Of a stretch of DNA of 64,000 nucleotides, positions 36,495-48,344 are shown one piece after another (position 1 is the first letter of the stretch; every line of letters starts with the position of its first letter). A model generated the notes under the pieces. It was not told the origin of the DNA and did no database searches. It saw only the letters and a list, made by a program, of their open reading frames with translations. This DNA is from FEN-1219 sp036563665 (GTDB taxonomy: Bacteria > Pseudomonadota > Gammaproteobacteria > Steroidobacterales > Rariloculaceae), in the NCBI GenBank assembly GCA_036563665.1, contig DATCLY010000063.1, forward strand, positions 19,464-83,463, given 5' to 3'. Made by a program: the position numbers and the translations under genes.

Positions 36495-37601
36495 CTAAAT
36501 CACTGCCTTAGGATACGATCCCAAGATCTTGAATAGGCTTGATTTTGCTTTGACCTCTTCCAGCGCCTTGCGCACCGGCTCGTCCTCCGCGTGGCCTTCC
36601 ACGTCCACGAAAAACACATAGTCCCATTTGCGCCGGCGCGATGGCCGGGATTCGATGCGCGTCATGCTCACGCCGTGCCGCGCCAGGGGCTCGAGCAGGT
36701 GCATGAGCACGCCGGGCCCCTCGGTGCCGGTGGCCGAGACGAGCAGCGAGGTCTTGTCGTCGCCGCTCGGGGGGAAGAGCTTGCGGCCGACCACGAGGAA
36801 CCGCGTGGTGTTGTCCGCCTGGTCCTCGACGTTGCTGAACAGTATCCGCAGGTCGTACACCTCGGCCGCTGCGTCGCCCGCGAGCGCCGCCGTGCCCTCC
36901 TCGTCCCGCGCCCGGCGGGCGGCCTCGGCGTTGCTCGACACCACGACGCGCTCGACGTTGGGCAGATACTGGTTGAGCCACGTGCGGCACTGGGCGAACG
37001 ACTGCGAGTGGCTGGCAATGCGCTTGATCTGCCCGATCTCCTTCATGCGCCCCATGAGGTGCTGATGGATGCGCAGCTCCACCTCGCCGCAGATCTTGAG
37101 CGGCGAAGTGATGAACATGTCGAGCGTGTGGGTGACCGTGCCCTCGGTGGAATTCTCCACCGGCGCCACGCCGAAGTCGGCGATGCCCGCCTCCACCTCG
37201 TGGAACACCTCGTCGATCGTGGGCACCGACAGCGCCCGCACGGAGTGGCCGAAGTGCTTGAGCACCGCCGACTGCGTGAAGGTGCCTTCGGGCCCGAGGT
37301 ACGCCACCTTGAGCGGCTCCTCCTGCGCGAGGCACGCGGACATGATCTCGCGGAACAGCCGCACGAGCTCCTCGTTGCGCAGCGGCCCGGTGTTGCGCTC
37401 CACCACCTTGCGGAGCACCTGCGCCTCGCGCTCGGGGCGATAGAAGTCCGCCGTCTTGGAGAGGCCCTTGAGCTCGCCCACTCGCTGCGCGCAGCGGGCA
37501 CGCTCCGAGATCAGCCGTTGGATCTCGGCGTCGATGCGGTCGATCTCGTTCCGCAGCTCGGCGAGCGCAGCCTCGTGATCCGTGCCGGCCTTGTCGTTCA
37601 T
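36495..37601 (-). CDS. pheA: Bifunctional chorismate mutase/prephenate dehydratase
   Basis: The 368-residue P-protein has an AroQ-type chorismate mutase domain (about residues 8-90: LRNEIDRIDAEIQRLISERA), a prephenate dehydratase domain (about 95-275: VAYLGPEGTFTQSAV, VENSTEGTVTHTLD) and a C-terminal ACT domain with GVSMTRIESRPS, which binds phenylalanine for feedback control. It commits chorismate to phenylalanine. The ATG at 37601 lies one base past the serA stop. Confidence 0.97.
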   Translation of the reverse strand: MNDKAGTDHEAALAELRNEIDRIDAEIQRLISERARCAQRVGELKGLSKTADFYRPEREAQVLRKVVERNTGPLRNEELVRLFREIMSACLAQEEPLKVAYLGPEGTFTQSAVLKHFGHSVRALSVPTIDEVFHEVEAGIADFGVAPVENSTEGTVTHTLDMFITSPLKICGEVELRIHQHLMGRMKEIGQIKRIASHSQSFAQCRTWLNQYLPNVERVVVSSNAEAARRARDEEGTAALAGDAAAEVYDLRILFSNVEDQADNTTRFLVVGRKLFPPSGDDKTSLLVSATGTEGPGVLMHLLEPLARHGVSMTRIESRPSRRRKWDYVFFVDVEGHAEDEPVRKALEEVKAKSSLFKILGSYPKAVI

Positions 37602-37602
37602 G

Positions 37603-38781
37603 TCACGCCTCGACGAGCGGCATGACGCGGACCGAGAGTATGCCATCGATGGCGCGGATGCGGGCGAGCGTCGACTCGCTGACCGGAGCGTCGAGGTCCA
37701 CGAGGGTGTAGGAGATCGGCCCCCGCGACTGGTTCAGCAGGTTCGCGACGTTGATCCCTTCCGCCGCCACCGCCGACAGGATCTGGGCGACCATCGCCGG
37801 CACGTTCGCGTGCGGCACCGCGATGCGGTACGGGCGCGAGCGGTGCAGCACGGCGTCGGGGAAGTTCACCGAGCGCGTCACGTTGCCGTGCTCGAGGTAC
37901 TCGCGCAGGTTGTCCACCACCATGACGGCGCAGTTCTCCTCCGCCTCGCGCGTGGACGCGCCGAGATGCGGCAGGCAGATCGCCTTGGGGTGGTCGATCA
38001 GCGCGCGCGAAGGGAAGTCCGTGACGTACGACGCGAGCTTGCCGGCGCCGAGCGCCTCGAGCACCGCGTCCTCGTCGACGATCTCCGCGCGGGAGAAATT
38101 GAGCAGCACCGAGCCGCGCGGCATGAGCTTCAACCGCTCGCGGCTCACGAGGTGCCGGGTGTCGGGCGTGAGCGGCACGTGCAAGGTGACGACGTCCGAG
38201 CGGCTGAAGAGCTCGTCCAGATTGTGAGCCTGCTGCACCGCCGAGGACAGCTGCCAGGCCCGCTGCACCGTGATCTCGGGGTCGTAGCCGAACACGCGCA
38301 TGCCGAGGTCCGCCGATGCGTTCGCCACCTCCACGCCGATGGCGCCGAGCCCCACGACGCCCAGCGTGCGCCGCGGCAGCTCGAAGCCGACGAACTGCTT
38401 CTTGCCGGCTTCGACGGCCCGCTCGAGCTCGGCGCCCGAGCCCTCGAGCCCGCGCACGTATTCCCAGGCGGCCGGCAGGTTGCGTGCGGCCATGAGCAGA
38501 CCGGCGAGCACGAGCTCCTTCACGGCGTTGGCGTTCGCGCCCGGCGCGTTGAACACGGGAATGCCGCGTTTGGTGAGCGCCTCGACGGGGATGTTGTTGA
38601 CGCCGACGCCCGCGCGCCCGACGGCGAGCACGCTGTCGGGGATCTCCATCGAGCGCATGTCGGCCGAGCGCACCAGGATCGCGTCCGGATGGCCGATCTC
38701 GGATGCGCACTCGTAGCGGTCGCGGGGCAGACGCTGCAGCCCCGCGAGCGCGATGTTGTTGAGCGTGAGGATCTTGAACAT
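37603..38781 (-). CDS. serA: D-3-phosphoglycerate dehydrogenase
   Basis: The 392-residue enzyme opens serine synthesis by oxidising 3-phosphoglycerate. Key parts are VGRAGVGVNNIP, the NAD-binding LGVVGLGAIGVEVAN, ARNLPAAW, catalytic HLGASTREAEENC and a short C-terminal ACT domain (YTLVDLDAPVSESTLARIRAI). Its place between serC and pheA joins the first two serine steps with aromatic synthesis in one operon. The ATG is six bases after the serC stop. Confidence 0.95.
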   Translation of the reverse strand: MFKILTLNNIALAGLQRLPRDRYECASEIGHPDAILVRSADMRSMEIPDSVLAVGRAGVGVNNIPVEALTKRGIPVFNAPGANANAVKELVLAGLLMAARNLPAAWEYVRGLEGSGAELERAVEAGKKQFVGFELPRRTLGVVGLGAIGVEVANASADLGMRVFGYDPEITVQRAWQLSSAVQQAHNLDELFSRSDVVTLHVPLTPDTRHLVSRERLKLMPRGSVLLNFSRAEIVDEDAVLEALGAGKLASYVTDFPSRALIDHPKAICLPHLGASTREAEENCAVMVVDNLREYLEHGNVTRSVNFPDAVLHRSRPYRIAVPHANVPAMVAQILSAVAAEGINVANLLNQSRGPISYTLVDLDAPVSESTLARIRAIDGILSVRVMPLVEA

Positions 38782-38787
38782 GACCGG

Positions 38788-39867
38788 TCAGGCGCGCCGC
38801 TCGAAATCCTTCATGAACGCGACGAGCGCATCCACGCCTTCCTCCGGCATGGCGTTGTACAGGCTCGCGCGCATGCCGCCCACCGAGCGGTGGCCCTTCA
38901 AGTTCGTGAGGCCGGCCTGCTCGGCCTCCTGCAGGAAGCGCTGATCGAGCGACGGATCCGCCAGCGTGAACGGCACGTTCATCCACGAGCGATAGCGCTT
39001 GTCCACGGGGTTGCGGTAGAGCGACGACTCGTCGATGGCCGCGTACAGCTTCTCGGCCTTGCGGCGGTTGCGCTCGGCCATGGCCGCGAGGCCGCCCTGC
39101 TCCTTGAGCCACTCGAACACGAGCCCCGCGAGATACCAGCCGAACGTGGGCGGCGTGTTCCACATGGAGTCGTGCTTCGCCATCGTGGCGTAGTCGATCA
39201 CGCCGGGGCATTCGCGGCGCGCGCGGCCGATCAGGTCCTCGCGCACGATCACGAGCGCGAGCCCCGCCGGGCCGATGTTCTTCTGCGCGCCCGCGTAGAT
39301 CACGCCGAAGCGCGAGACGTCGAGCGGCCGCGAGAGGATGGTGGAGGAGAAGTCCGCCGCGAGCGGCGCGTCCGACACCTCCGGAATGTCCTGGAACTCG
39401 ACGCCGTAGATGGTCTCGTTGGGCGTGTAGTGCAGGTAGGCGGCCTTCTCCGACACGCGCCACGTGGCGGGATCGGGGATCGTGGTGTAGTTGCTGTCCT
39501 TCGCGTCCGCCGCCACGTTCACCGTCGCGTAGCGGGCCGCCTCGTCCGCCGCCTTCTTGCCCCAATTGCCCGTGATGACGTAGTCCACCGTCGCACCCGG
39601 CGGCGCGAGATTGAGCGGCACGGAGGCGAACTGCAGCGTGGCGCCGCCCGGCAGGAACAGCACCTTGTAGTGGTCGGGCACGCCGAGCAGCTCGCGCAGG
39701 TTGCGCTCGGCGCGCGCCGCGAACTCGACGAAGTGCTTGCCGCGATGGCTCACCTCCATCACGGACATGCCGGTGCCCTGCCAGTCGAGCAGCTCCTCGC
39801 GAGCCTTGACGAGCACCGCTTCCGGGAGCATCGCGGGCCCCGGGCTGAAGTTGTGGACACGACGCAT
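38788..39867 (-). CDS. serC: Phosphoserine aminotransferase
   Basis: The 359-residue PLP enzyme converts 3-phosphohydroxypyruvate to phosphoserine and also serves pyridoxal phosphate synthesis in many bacteria. It starts RVHNFSPGPAMLPEAVL, has LPGGATLQFASVPLN and the PLP lysine region VIYAGAQKNIGPAGLA. It is immediately after gyrA (14 bases), as in many gammaproteobacteria. Confidence 0.97.
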   Translation of the reverse strand: MRRVHNFSPGPAMLPEAVLVKAREELLDWQGTGMSVMEVSHRGKHFVEFAARAERNLRELLGVPDHYKVLFLPGGATLQFASVPLNLAPPGATVDYVITGNWGKKAADEAARYATVNVAADAKDSNYTTIPDPATWRVSEKAAYLHYTPNETIYGVEFQDIPEVSDAPLAADFSSTILSRPLDVSRFGVIYAGAQKNIGPAGLALVIVREDLIGRARRECPGVIDYATMAKHDSMWNTPPTFGWYLAGLVFEWLKEQGGLAAMAERNRRKAEKLYAAIDESSLYRNPVDKRYRSWMNVPFTLADPSLDQRFLQEAEQAGLTNLKGHRSVGGMRASLYNAMPEEGVDALVAFMKDFERRA

Positions 39868-39881
39868 GATTCCCTCCAGCG

Positions 39882-42482
<2,601 letters not shown>

Positions 42483-42815
42483 ACGCGCCGCTCAAAACAG
42501 TTGCCCGCCCCCGCGCCCGGGAGGCGCCGGAAGATCCTTGTGTTTCAATGAGATGCGAGCTGGTCGGGCCACGCCGGCGACCTTGCGATCCGCGGCCTTG
42601 CCCGGCCCGTGAACTGATCCCACAGATGAAAGAGTCTGATGCGAAATTCTAGCACAACCGGAGCGGCGAACGGGGTGTCGCGACGATCGGGCGTGGGCGC
42701 TACGCGCGAGCGCGCGACGTCGCGCTGGACGCGGCGCAGAGTGTGCGCGCGACGGGCACGGCGGCTCGCGGGCGCACGCGCGGCGCGCTGCACGCGGCTG
42801 GTATCATCAACCGCC
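42483..42815. other. Divergent intergenic region gyrA/gltX
   Basis: A 333-base stretch with no supported gene. It contains the putative gyrA promoter (42646-42654) on the minus strand and about 150 bases of gyrA leader. The gltX promoter must lie between about 42660 and 42815, but I cannot name it with confidence. Confidence 0.45.
42646..42654 (-). promoter_or_regulatory. Putative extended -10 promoter of gyrA
   Basis: On the minus strand TGCTAGAAT is an extended -10 element (TGn plus TAGAAT). No clear -35 is seen, which is acceptable for extended -10 promoters. Transcription would begin near 42638, about 155 bases before the gyrA ATG. Confidence 0.4.
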
Positions 42816-44261
42816 ATGTCCCACGGCAGCCCAGTTCGCACCCGTTTCGCGCCGAGCCCCACGGGGTATCTGCACATCGGCAGCGTCCGCACGGCGCTGT
42901 ACGCATGGCTCTACGCCCGCCACCACGGCGGCACGTACATCCTGCGCATCGAGGACACGGACCGCGAGCGCTCCACGCAGGCCGCGGTGGACGCCATCCT
43001 CGAGGGGCTCGCCTGGGTGGGCCTCGACGCCGACGAGGGCCCCTTCTATCAGACGCAGCGGCTGGAGCGCCATCGCGAGGCGGCCCACCGGCTGCTCGCC
43101 GAGGGCAAGGCCTACCGCTGCTACTGCACCCGCGAGGAGCTCGAGGCCATGCGGGCGGAGGCCCTCGCGAAGGGGCAGAAGCCCCGCTACGACGGCCGCT
43201 GTCGCGCCGGCGACCGCGTGCGGCCCGACGTGGCGCCCGCGCTGCGCTTCAAGAACCCCCTCGACGGCGAGGTCGTGGTGGACGACCTCGTGAAGGGGCG
43301 CATCGTGTTCGCCAACGCGGAGCTCGACGACCTCGTAATCCTGCGCTCCGACGGCACGCCCACGTACAACTTCAGCGTCGTGGTGGACGACGCCGACATG
43401 CGCATCACCCACGTGATCCGCGGCGACGACCACGTCAACAACACGCCCCGCCAGATCAACCTGTTCCGGGCGCTCGACGTGGAGCCGCCGGCCTACGCCC
43501 ATCTGCCGATGATCCACGGCCCGGACGGCACGAAGCTCTCGAAGCGCCACGGCGCCGTGAACATCCTCGAGTACCGCGAGATGGGCTTCCTGCCGCAGGC
43601 GCTCCTGAACTACCTGGCGCGGCTCGGCTGGTCGCACGGAGACCAGGAGATCTTCTCCGTCGACGAGCTCATCGAGCACTTCGATCTCGACAGGGTCTCC
43701 CGCTCGGCGGCGAGCTTCGACCCGAAGAAGCTGCTGTGGGTCAATCAGCAGCACATCATGCGGGCCCCGGAGCAGCAGCTCGTCGCCCTGCTCGCCGAGC
43801 AGCTCGAACGGCAGGGGGTCGACCCGGCGAACGGGCCGCCGCTCGCGCTGACCGTGGCGGCGCTGCGGGAGCGCAGCCAGACGATGCGCGAGATGGCGGA
43901 GCAGGCGCACTGCTACTACCAGGAGATCGAGCAGCTCGACCCGAAGGCGGCCCGGACACACCTCACGCCTGCCGCGCACGGCGTGCTCGCGGCCCTCGCG
44001 GACGCGCTCGGCGGCCTTGACGACTGGTCCGAGGCGCCGATCGAGCAGGCCGTCCACGGCGTGGCGGAGCGCCTCGGGCTCAAGCTCGGCAAGGTGGCGC
44101 AGCCGTTGCGCGTGGCCGTCACGGGCCGCGCCGCCTCGCCGCCCATCGGCATCACGCTCGTGCTCGCCGGCAAGGAGCGCACGCTGCGCCGCATCGCGCG
44201 CGCGCTCGAATGGGTGGAGCGCGCCGCGCGAGAGGCCGGGACGGCGGGATCGCAACCGTAA
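42816..44261 (+). CDS. gltX: Glutamyl-tRNA synthetase
   Basis: The 481-residue class I aminoacyl-tRNA synthetase has the HIGS-type HIGH motif in GYLHIGSVRTALYAW and the KLSKR motif in GTKLSKRHG. The N-terminal RTRFAPSPTG is diagnostic. The catalytic core is followed by the alpha-helical anticodon-binding part. The ATG at 42816 gives the usual bacterial N-terminus. It is divergent from gyrA. Confidence 0.97.
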   Translation: MSHGSPVRTRFAPSPTGYLHIGSVRTALYAWLYARHHGGTYILRIEDTDRERSTQAAVDAILEGLAWVGLDADEGPFYQTQRLERHREAAHRLLAEGKAYRCYCTREELEAMRAEALAKGQKPRYDGRCRAGDRVRPDVAPALRFKNPLDGEVVVDDLVKGRIVFANAELDDLVILRSDGTPTYNFSVVVDDADMRITHVIRGDDHVNNTPRQINLFRALDVEPPAYAHLPMIHGPDGTKLSKRHGAVNILEYREMGFLPQALLNYLARLGWSHGDQEIFSVDELIEHFDLDRVSRSAASFDPKKLLWVNQQHIMRAPEQQLVALLAEQLERQGVDPANGPPLALTVAALRERSQTMREMAEQAHCYYQEIEQLDPKAARTHLTPAAHGVLAALADALGGLDDWSEAPIEQAVHGVAERLGLKLGKVAQPLRVAVTGRAASPPIGITLVLAGKERTLRRIARALEWVERAAREAGTAGSQP

Positions 44262-44276
44262 CCTCGGGATACCGAG

Positions 44277-45599
44277 TTGCCACAGCGCATCGACGCATTG
44301 ATCCGGCCCGGCTGGCTCGTCAGGGTGGAGCCGGCCGTCGAGGCCGAGCGCGGCCTCGCCGTGGCGGTGGACAAGGGGCGGATCGTCGCCGTGCTGCCGC
44401 AGGACGAGGCCGACGCGCGCTTCGAGCCAGACGTCCGCCACGAGCGCCCGCACCACGTGCTCCTGCCCGGGCTCGTGAACGCGCACACCCACGCCGGCAT
44501 GAGCCTCATGCGCGGCTTCGCCGACGACCTGCACCTCGACCGCTGGCTCAACGAGCGGATCTGGCCGGCCGAGTCGCGCTGCATCACCCCCGAGTTCGTG
44601 GCGGACGGCACGCGCCTCGCGATCGCGGAGATGCTGCTCGGCGGCGTCACCTGCTTCGCCGACATGTATTACTACCCGGACGTGGTGGGCGAGGTGGCCA
44701 TCGAGTGCGGCATGCGCGCCGTGCTCGGCATGATCGCCATCGAGATGCCCACGGCCTGGGCGTCGCACGCCGACGAGTACCTGCAGAAGGGCCTCGCGGT
44801 GCACGACCGCTTCAAGGGCGAGCCGCTCGTCACCACCGCTTTCGCGCCGCACGCGCCCTACAGCGTGGCCGACGCGACGCTCGCCAAGATCCGCACGCTC
44901 GCCGACGAGCTCGGCGTGCCCATCCACATGCACGTGCACGAGACGGCGCACGAGGTGGCCGCGGCCGTGCGCGACACGGGCAGACGGCCGCTCGCCCGGC
45001 TCGAGGCACTGGGCCTCGTGACGAGCGCGCTCGCGGCCGTGCACGCGACGCAGCTCTTGCCTGCGGAGATCGAGACGCTGGCGCGCGCGGGGGCGAGCGT
45101 GGTGCACTGCCCTCGCTCGAACCTCAAGCTCGCGAGCGGCGCCTGCCCCGTGGGCGCGCTGCTCGCGGCCGGCGTGAACGTGGCGCTCGGCACCGACGGC
45201 GCGGCCAGCAACAACCGGCTCGACGTCTTGAGCGAGATGGAGCTCGCGGCACTGTTCGCGAAGCACGTGGCGGGCGACGCCACCGCCGTGCCGGCTCGTG
45301 CCGCCATCGCCATGGCGACCCTGGGCGGTGCGCGCGCGATGGGCCTCGACGAGCAGGTTGGCTCCATCGTGCCCGGCAAGGCCGCCGACCTGCTCTGCAT
45401 CGATCTCTCGCCCCCCGCGCTGCGGCCCGTGCTCGATCCGCTTTCGCACCTCGTTTACTCTGCGTCCCGCGACCAGGTGACGGACGTGTGGGTGGCGGGC
45501 GAGCACCTCGTCGCGGACGGGGAGCTCGTGCGCATGGATCCGCGCGCGGTGGCGGAGCGCGCGGACTACTGGGGTGCGCGCCTTTCGGAGTGGCGGTGA
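44277..45599 (+). CDS. mtaD: 5-methylthioadenosine/S-adenosylhomocysteine deaminase-like amidohydrolase
   Basis: A 440-residue TRZ/ATZ-type amidohydrolase. The metal ligands are visible as NAHTHAG (HxH), HMHVHETA, the His of AVHATQL and LGTDGAASNN (Asp). Family members deaminate methylthioadenosine and S-adenosylhomocysteine, or guanine-like compounds. The TTG at 44277 is 16 bases after gltX. Its stop overlaps ubiG as GTGA. The same gene order (TRZ/ATZ hydrolase, ubiG, mupP, SDR) occurs in Pseudomonas beside gyrA, which supports this assignment. Confidence 0.85.
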   Translation: MPQRIDALIRPGWLVRVEPAVEAERGLAVAVDKGRIVAVLPQDEADARFEPDVRHERPHHVLLPGLVNAHTHAGMSLMRGFADDLHLDRWLNERIWPAESRCITPEFVADGTRLAIAEMLLGGVTCFADMYYYPDVVGEVAIECGMRAVLGMIAIEMPTAWASHADEYLQKGLAVHDRFKGEPLVTTAFAPHAPYSVADATLAKIRTLADELGVPIHMHVHETAHEVAAAVRDTGRRPLARLEALGLVTSALAAVHATQLLPAEIETLARAGASVVHCPRSNLKLASGACPVGALLAAGVNVALGTDGAASNNRLDVLSEMELAALFAKHVAGDATAVPARAAIAMATLGGARAMGLDEQVGSIVPGKAADLLCIDLSPPALRPVLDPLSHLVYSASRDQVTDVWVAGEHLVADGELVRMDPRAVAERADYWGARLSEWR

Positions 45600-46339
45600 A
45601 CGAAAGCACGACAGATGCGGCGGGCCCCGCGGCGCCGCGGACCGCCGATCGCGCGGAGCTCGAGAAGTTCGCGGCTCGTGCGGCCGCGTGGTGGGACCCG
45701 AACGGCCCGTTCAAGACGCTGCACGACATCAATCCGCTGCGCGTCGACTACATCGCGGAGCGCGTCGCCCTGAACGGCGCACGCGTGCTCGACGTGGGCT
45801 GCGGCGGCGGCATCCTCGCCGAGGCGCTCGCCCGGCGCGGCGCACGCGTCGTCGGCATCGATCTCGCGGCGCCTGGCCTCGAGGCGGCACGCGAGCATGC
45901 GGCGGCCCAAGGGCTCGCCATCGAATACGTCTGCGCGTCCGCGGCCGAGATCGCGGCGCGCGAGCCCGGCGCGTTCGACGTCGTCACGTGCCTCGAGCTG
46001 CTCGAGCACGTGCCGAACGCCGACGAGGTGGTGGCGGCCTGCGCGCGAGCGCTCAAGCCCGGCGGCTCCGCGTTCTTCTCCACCATCAACCGCAATCTGA
46101 AGAGCTTTCTGCTGGCGATCGTGGGCGCCGAGTACGTGCTGGGCCTCCTGCCTCGGGGCACGCACGAATACGTGAAGCTCATCCGGCCGTCGGAGCTCGC
46201 GCGCGCGTGCCGGGCGGCCGGCCTCGCGCTGCGCGACCTCACGGGGCTGCACTACAACCTGCTCACCGGCGCCTGCACGCTCGGCGGCAACGTGGACGTG
46301 AACTACCTCGCGCACGCCGTGAAGCCGGAGGCGGCGTGA
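45596..46339 (+). CDS. ubiG: Ubiquinone biosynthesis O-methyltransferase
   Basis: The 247-residue SAM-dependent methyltransferase catalyses both O-methylations in ubiquinone synthesis. It has ARAAAWWDPNGPFKTLHDINPLR, the motif I VLDVGCGGGILAEALARRGA, and HEYVKLIRPSEL, all typical of UbiG. The GTG start overlaps the mtaD stop by four bases and the stop overlaps mupP in the same way. Confidence 0.95.
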   Translation: MNESTTDAAGPAAPRTADRAELEKFAARAAAWWDPNGPFKTLHDINPLRVDYIAERVALNGARVLDVGCGGGILAEALARRGARVVGIDLAAPGLEAAREHAAAQGLAIEYVCASAAEIAAREPGAFDVVTCLELLEHVPNADEVVAACARALKPGGSAFFSTINRNLKSFLLAIVGAEYVLGLLPRGTHEYVKLIRPSELARACRAAGLALRDLTGLHYNLLTGACTLGGNVDVNYLAHAVKPEAA

Positions 46340-47004
46340 CGGTGGAGGCGCTGCTGTTCGATCTCGACGGCACGCTCGTGGACAGCGCGCCGGATCTCGT
46401 GGCCGTGCTGAACCGGATGCTCGCCGAGCAGGGCCGGCCGCGCATGCCGTACGCGATCGCCCGCAACGAAGCGTCGAACGGCGCGCTCGGGCTCATCCGG
46501 CTCGGATTCGGCGGCGATCTCTCGCCCGAGGAGACGGCCGCGCTACGGGCCCGCTTCGTGGAGCTCTACGCGGCCGACGTCTGCATAGCCACCCGCCTTT
46601 TCATAGAGATAGACGATATCGTTGAGGCGATTGGCGAGAATTGGGGCATCGTGACCAACAAGCCTCACGCCATGACCATGCCGCTCCTCGAGCGGCTCGG
46701 CATCCGCGACCTTCCTCGCACGGTCGTGAGCGGCGATCGCCTGCCGCAGCGCAAGCCCCACCCCGCCCCGCTCGAGCTCGCGGCGCGGGAGCTCGGCGTG
46801 CCCGCCGCGCGCTGCTGCTACGTGGGCGATTCGCCGCGCGACATCGCGGCCGGCAAGGCCGCGGGCATGGCGACGATCGCGGCCACCTATGGCTACATCC
46901 GGCCCGACGAGGACGTGCGGGCGTGGGGCGCAGACGCCCTGCTCGAGCGGCCGGACGACCTCGTGCGCGCGGTGGCCTCATTGGCGGGGAGTTGCGCACC
47001 GTGA
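46336..47004 (+). CDS. mupP: HAD phosphatase, probable N-acetylmuramic acid 6-phosphate phosphatase
   Basis: The 222-residue HAD subfamily IA enzyme has FDLDGTLVDSAPDL (nucleophile Asp), GIVTNKPHAMT and YVGDSPRDIAAGKAAGM. It would often be labelled phosphoglycolate phosphatase (Gph). The position directly after ubiG and near an SDR is that of MupP in pseudomonads, the MurNAc-6-phosphate phosphatase of the cell-wall recycling bypass, so I prefer that reading. Around codons 82-105 the sequence is AT-richer than its surroundings and uses three ATA codons, and the usual LFPG of the cap reads LFIEI. The GTG start is coupled to ubiG. Confidence 0.78.
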   Translation: MTVEALLFDLDGTLVDSAPDLVAVLNRMLAEQGRPRMPYAIARNEASNGALGLIRLGFGGDLSPEETAALRARFVELYAADVCIATRLFIEIDDIVEAIGENWGIVTNKPHAMTMPLLERLGIRDLPRTVVSGDRLPQRKPHPAPLELAARELGVPAARCCYVGDSPRDIAAGKAAGMATIAATYGYIRPDEDVRAWGADALLERPDDLVRAVASLAGSCAP

Positions 47005-48344
47005 CGGCGCTCGAGTGGACGACGCCGGTGCCGCTCTTCTACGTGCTCATCGCGGCCGGAGCAGGCCTGCTCGTCGGCTGGCTCGCGGGGCTCTGGGGCC
47101 GGCAGCGCCTGAAGCACGCGCTCGCGCTCAAGGAGGCGGAGCTCAAGAGCCAGAAGCACCTCGAAGAGGAGCGCGAGCGCGCGCTCGCGCTCGCCACCGA
47201 GCGATTGAGCACGGCGTTCGGCCGGCTCGCCAACGAGCAGTTCCAGAGCCACTCCGAGGCGTTCCTGCGGCTCGCCCGCGAGAACCTCACGGTGCACACC
47301 GAGCGGGCGAAGAGTGAGCTCGCGGCCCGCGAGCAGGCGATCGACAATCTCGTGCGGCCCATCCGCGACGCGCTCGCCCGCACCGAAGCCCAGCTGCAGG
47401 AGCTCGAGAAGGCGCGCCGCGAGAGCCACGGGGCGATCGCCGCGCAGCTGCAGGCGATGGCCGAGAGCCACCAGATGCTCTCCGCCGAGACGCGCAACCT
47501 CGTCAACGCGCTGCGCCGGCCGGAGGTGCGCGGCCAATGGGGCGAGATCACGCTGCGGCGGCTCGTGGAGCTGGCCGGCATGGTCGAGCACTGCGACTTC
47601 GTGACCCAGAGCTACCAGCCCACCGCCACCGGCGCCGTGCGGCCGGACCTCATCGTGCACCTGCCCGAGAACCGCCGGCTCGTCGTGGACGTGAAGACGC
47701 CGCTCGACGCGTATCTCGAGGCCACCGAGGCCGCCACCGACGCCGACCGACGCGCGGCGCTCGAGCGGCACGCCGCCATCGTGGCGAACCGCGTGCGCGA
47801 GCTCTCGAGCAAGTCGTACTGGGCGCAGTTCGAGTCGAGCCCCCAGTTCGTCATCATGTTCATCCCCGGCGACCAGTTCCTCTCCGCCGCGCTCGCCGAG
47901 CGTCCCGCGCTGCTCGACGAGGCGCTGCGGCAGAACGTGATCCTCGCCACGCCGACGAGCTTCGTGGCGCTTCTCAAAGCCGTGGCCTACGGCTGGCAGC
48001 AGGTGGCGCTCGCCGAGAATGCGGCCGTGCTCCGCGGCCTGGCCGTCCAGCTCTACGAGCGGCTCGTCACGTTCTCGGGTCACCTCGCCGGCATGGGCAA
48101 GGCCCTGGGCGACGCCGTGCGGGCGTTCAACTCGGGCGTGGGATCGCTCGAGCGCATGGTGCTGCCGGCCGCCCGCCGCTTCACCGATCTCGGCGTGCAG
48201 CCGAAGCAGCGGCTCGGAGCCTTGCAGCCCGTGAGCGACGAGCCGCGCGAGCCCGCGATCGCCGAGAGCGCCGGCACGGCCGACGACCCGAGCGTGGAGA
48301 TCGAGGTGACGATCGAGCAGAAGACGGAGACGGAGCGCGCATGA
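47001..48344 (+). CDS. rmuC: DNA recombination protein RmuC
   Basis: The 447-residue protein has an N-terminal membrane anchor (VPLFYVLIAAGAGLLVGWLAGL), a long coiled coil (residues about 35-140) and the RmuC nuclease-like domain with RRPEVRGQWGEITLRRLVELAGM and VVDVKTPLDAYLEA. RmuC limits DNA inversions at short inverted repeats. The GTG at 47001 overlaps the mupP stop by four bases. Finding rmuC in this ubiG group is less standard than the other members. Confidence 0.93.
   Translation: MTALEWTTPVPLFYVLIAAGAGLLVGWLAGLWGRQRLKHALALKEAELKSQKHLEEERERALALATERLSTAFGRLANEQFQSHSEAFLRLARENLTVHTERAKSELAAREQAIDNLVRPIRDALARTEAQLQELEKARRESHGAIAAQLQAMAESHQMLSAETRNLVNALRRPEVRGQWGEITLRRLVELAGMVEHCDFVTQSYQPTATGAVRPDLIVHLPENRRLVVDVKTPLDAYLEATEAATDADRRAALERHAAIVANRVRELSSKSYWAQFESSPQFVIMFIPGDQFLSAALAERPALLDEALRQNVILATPTSFVALLKAVAYGWQQVALAENAAVLRGLAVQLYERLVTFSGHLAGMGKALGDAVRAFNSGVGSLERMVLPAARRFTDLGVQPKQRLGALQPVSDEPREPAIAESAGTADDPSVEIEVTIEQKTETERA

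Noticed and set aside
46336..47004. Phosphoglycolate phosphatase (gph) as first choice
   Set aside because: The sequence motifs fit both, but the position after ubiG fits MupP better; kept only as an alternative.
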